64,000 bases of DNA from RGIG3077 sp045541475. GTDB lineage: Bacteria > Bacillota > Clostridia > Oscillospirales > Ruminococcaceae. Shown one piece after another: positions 61,669 through 64,000 of the stretch. The DNA is taken from NCBI GenBank assembly GCA_045541475.1, contig JAZQJI010000022.1, positions 4,873 through 68,872 of the forward strand, in the 5' to 3' direction. A program made the translations under genes and the position numbers. Below the pieces are notes generated by a model, which saw only the letters and a list, made by a program, of their open reading frames with translations, ran no database searches and had not been told where the DNA came from. Position 1 is the first letter of the stretch, and every line of letters starts with the position of its first letter.

Positions 61669-63066
61669 TTATGCATTCTTTTTCTTTCTCTTGTGTTCGA
61701 TTATCCAGCCGATCAGCATGATAATGGCAAATACAATCAAATACCATACGCAGCCCATACGATGGCTGAAGACGGAAGCGATCACCATAAAGATGCTGCC
61801 GCAAAGGGCAAGGATCGGCAGGATAAACCGCCGCCCGATGGATTGATCTTTCTCTTTGCGCATCCATTGGATCAGAATGGGAATATACATCAGATAAATG
61901 GTGATGATCGGCAGCTCGGAAGAATCAAAGACAAAGACATTCTTCCATGTCCCCGCAAGGTTGGAAAGATAGAAATAGAGGAACCATGCAGCGGTTACAA
62001 ACAGCGCAAAAATAGCGGAGTTGGCGGGCATATTGGTCTTGGAATCCAGCTGACCGAAGATCTCGGGCTTGGGGCCTTCCTTCCGATTGGCCAAGGAATA
62101 CATGCATCTGGTGCAGGCCAGCATCAAACCATTGGTGGTGCCCAGGCAGGAGACGGCAATAAAAAGCTTCAGAATATTACCGAAGACATTGCCGAATATA
62201 TTGGTGAAGGCAACGGTGGTACCTTGATCAATCAGCTCTTGATTGGTTGTGCCGCCGGCTACGCCGATAAAATAGAAAAGATAAACGGCTACAATGATGA
62301 TTCCGCCCAAAACCAGCGCCTTGGGCAGATTCTTTTTGGAATCTTTGATTTCGGCATTGATGGAGGTGGCGATGATCCAGCCCTCGTATGCAAAAGCAGT
62401 GGCGCAGACAGAGGCAAAGAGGGGGCTCTTGGCGATGCTGTCGACATGAGCAACCGTAGCCATATTATTTTGTAGATTGCCGGAAGCTAAGCCGTAGATT
62501 AAGCCGACGACCATCATTAAAATCAAAGGGATCATCTTAATCACAGTGGTAGAAGTCTGGAATTTTCCGGCCAGCTTGGGGGAGAGCACATTCAATGCAT
62601 AAATGGCGCAAAGATAGAAAAGCGTAAGGGCGATGCACTCGGGCCCAAGCACGCATCCGCCTTGGTCTGCAGGGACAATCAAAGGAAGATTGGGATGGAC
62701 CGAGAGGATAAATTCCATGGTATAGCGAGCGCTGACCCATGCCAAGACGGAGGTCATGCCGGGGAAATAGATGGTGGCGGAAAACCATCCCATCAGATAT
62801 CCGTAGCGAGGGCCGACTGTCGCCTCGGCATAATCCACCAAGCCATTTACACGCTCATATTTCTGCCCCATAAAAGAGAAGGTCAGCAAGCATGCAAGCA
62901 TAATGGCGCCGCCGATAAGCCAAGCAAGGATTCCCAGCGGCATATTCCCGCCGGTTTTCTCGAGAATTGCCTGCGCCTTGAAAAAGACCCCTGAGCCGAT
63001 AACGATTCCTACCACCATGCAAATAGCGGTAAAAAGCCCGTATTTTCGTTCTAATTTATTTTCCAT
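61669..63066 (-). CDS. APC-superfamily amino acid permease
   Basis: The 465-residue protein has about 12 membrane helices and the family N-terminal motif GLFTAICMVVGIVIGSGVFFKA, which forms the unwound substrate-binding TM1. It also has AFAYEGWIIATSINAEIKDSKKNLPKAL, as in the LAT/SteT-like group. It is likely an amino acid exchanger or importer; the substrate is not predictable. The start follows GAGG. It has its own promoter and no operon partner. Confidence 0.92.
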   Translation of the reverse strand: MENKLERKYGLFTAICMVVGIVIGSGVFFKAQAILEKTGGNMPLGILAWLIGGAIMLACLLTFSFMGQKYERVNGLVDYAEATVGPRYGYLMGWFSATIYFPGMTSVLAWVSARYTMEFILSVHPNLPLIVPADQGGCVLGPECIALTLFYLCAIYALNVLSPKLAGKFQTSTTVIKMIPLILMMVVGLIYGLASGNLQNNMATVAHVDSIAKSPLFASVCATAFAYEGWIIATSINAEIKDSKKNLPKALVLGGIIIVAVYLFYFIGVAGGTTNQELIDQGTTVAFTNIFGNVFGNILKLFIAVSCLGTTNGLMLACTRCMYSLANRKEGPKPEIFGQLDSKTNMPANSAIFALFVTAAWFLYFYLSNLAGTWKNVFVFDSSELPIITIYLMYIPILIQWMRKEKDQSIGRRFILPILALCGSIFMVIASVFSHRMGCVWYLIVFAIIMLIGWIIEHKRKKKNA

Positions 63067-63096
63067 CTTAAAATCCTCTTTTCAAAAGATAATTTC

Positions 63097-63125
63097 ATTA
63101 TATATGATTTTTTTCAAAATGTCTA
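63097..63125 (-). promoter_or_regulatory. Promoter of the amino acid permease
   Basis: On the minus strand TAGACA (complement of 63120-63125) and TATAAT (complement of 63097-63102) have a 17-bp spacer. Confidence 0.75.
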
Positions 63126-63140
63126 CTCTGATTTTCTCTC

Positions 63141-63169
63141 TTGATAAATAGGAGCAAGCGTGTTAAAAT
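63141..63169 (+). promoter_or_regulatory. Promoter of the downstream membrane-anchored protein
   Basis: TTGATA (63141-63146) and TAAAAT (63164-63169) have a 17-bp spacer, divergent from the permease promoter. Confidence 0.68.
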
Positions 63170-63202
63170 AAATCTATATTATGAGGAAAAGGAGAGCACC
63201 TT

Positions 63203-63826
63203 TTGAATCAGCAGGATTTCTATAAAAAATGGGAGAATTTTTGGTACTATTATAAATGGTATGTGATCGGCGGGCTTTTCTTGCTCTGCGCCATCGGGAT
63301 TGCCATCGGCAGCTGCGCAGCCAAAGAAAAAGTTGATTTTTATGCTCTTTGCGCGGGGGAACGGATGCCCACTGCGATCCAATCGCAGCAGCTGGAAGAA
63401 TGGCTGAGCGAAAAGGTCTCGGATGCGAATGCTGCAGAAGAGGATCGAAAGCGAGCCTCTCTCATTACGGTCGAGACCACCGATCAATGGAACGGAACCG
63501 GCTCTTCGGCAATGCTGGTGCAGGTGAATTCCGGCAAAATGGTGCTTTATATTTTGAGCGAAAGTACCTATAAGATCCTGCATGAAAATGAGGTGCTGCA
63601 GGATCTCTCTTTTGCAGGGGAGAGCCCTTATCTGGAGAAAGATCGTTATTTGCTTTCCGCTTCCGGTGCATTGGATCAATTGGATTCCTTTGAGGGAAAC
63701 GCGGAGGAATATTACCTCTGCCTTCGAAAGGTGGAGGGAACCTCCTTTGAAAAGAGCGCAAGTAAAAAAATGCAGGAAGAAATGGCGAAAGATTTAATCA
63801 AGCGCTTGATCGCAGAAGAAAAATAG
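63203..63826 (+). CDS. Membrane-anchored protein, unknown, TTG start
   Basis: The 207-residue protein has an aromatic-rich N-terminus (KKWENFWYYYKWYV) leading into a single membrane helix (about 19-40). An outer domain of about 165 residues with mixed alpha/beta pattern follows. The family is not recognised. The only well-placed start is TTG at 63203, behind AAAGGAG. Similar one-helix proteins with this Trp/Tyr-rich start are common in Clostridia. The function is unknown. Confidence 0.72.
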   Translation: MNQQDFYKKWENFWYYYKWYVIGGLFLLCAIGIAIGSCAAKEKVDFYALCAGERMPTAIQSQQLEEWLSEKVSDANAAEEDRKRASLITVETTDQWNGTGSSAMLVQVNSGKMVLYILSESTYKILHENEVLQDLSFAGESPYLEKDRYLLSASGALDQLDSFEGNAEEYYLCLRKVEGTSFEKSASKKMQEEMAKDLIKRLIAEEK

Positions 63827-63857
63827 AATAGGTGGAAGGGACGCCTTCCACCTATTC
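63826..63857 (+). terminator. Hairpin after the last gene
   Basis: GAATAGGTGGAAGG pairs with CCTTCCACCTATTC around GACG, but the T tail is weak. From 63858 to the window end (64000) I see nothing assignable. Confidence 0.6.
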
Positions 63858-64000
63858 TTCAGACTGTCAAAAAAGGCACAGACCGCAGAAAATAAGAGAA
63901 CTAAAGAATTCTGCCGATTCTATAAATTAGCAAGAGAAAAGAAAGCCCACTCTTTTTCCTTGCTTTCTTATTATAAGGAAAAAATCCGCATGATGATGCG

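Overview
The window reads as chromosomal DNA of a cellulolytic, anaerobic Gram-positive bacterium, most likely a Ruminococcus-like member of the Clostridia. The evidence is a family-48 cellulase with a type I dockerin, a multi-domain scaffoldin with pure threonine linkers, a sortase-anchored cohesin-like protein, two further dockerin proteins, a single-chain pyruvate:ferredoxin oxidoreductase, Firmicute-type rpoB/rpoC, strong Shine-Dalgarno sites, and many sigma-A promoters with exactly 17-bp spacers. No species can be named from sequence alone.

Layout. 0-3.5 kb: a small membrane protein, a stand-alone PduL-type phosphotransacylase, nicotinate phosphoribosyltransferase (pncB), and a lipoprotein whose cohesin-like halves are in swapped order. 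3.7-11.6 kb: rpoB-rpoC with its own consensus promoter, not attached to rplJL or rpsL. 11.6-22.8 kb: an almost complete arginine pathway (argG, argH, argC, argJ, argB, argD, argF) interleaved with five small uncharacterised genes, behind paired ARG-box-like operators. 22.9-25.4 kb: a rhamnose/glycosyltransferase operon on the minus strand. 25.6-29.2 kb: nifJ. 29.3-33.3 kb: a MacB/FtsX-type ABC transporter. 33.4-36.5 kb: a DUF1801 protein, rarA and glyA. 36.8-41.5 kb: the scaffoldin and its sortase-anchored neighbour. 41.5-47 kb: a YbaK deacylase and a four-gene Gld-like ABC export system. 47.4-50 kb: the GH48 cellulase.

50.4-51.3 kb is a gene-free RNA island: a 26-bp hairpin whose only irregular pairs are G-U, a small-RNA unit with its own promoter and terminator and an anti-Shine-Dalgarno stretch, and three tandem tRNA-Thr(CGU) units. 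The first two units keep the tRNA fold by compensatory changes but carry a replaced T-arm. It is followed by an operon of an MmeI-type restriction-modification enzyme, a protein with a HEPN-like R-x4-H motif, and a 74-residue helical protein. 55.7-61.6 kb holds two more dockerin-bearing surface proteins. 61.7-64 kb holds an amino-acid permease and a membrane-anchored protein of unknown function.

How the parts fit. The scaffoldin, anchored protein, GH48 enzyme and dockerin proteins are pieces of a cell-surface cellulosome; rhamnose and Gld-like export genes may serve the envelope. The most unusual region is 50.4-55.3 kb, where the aberrant tRNA-like array sits directly beside a probable defence operon. 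Starts were moved from the longest reading frame to the codon with a well-spaced ribosome binding site where this was clear.
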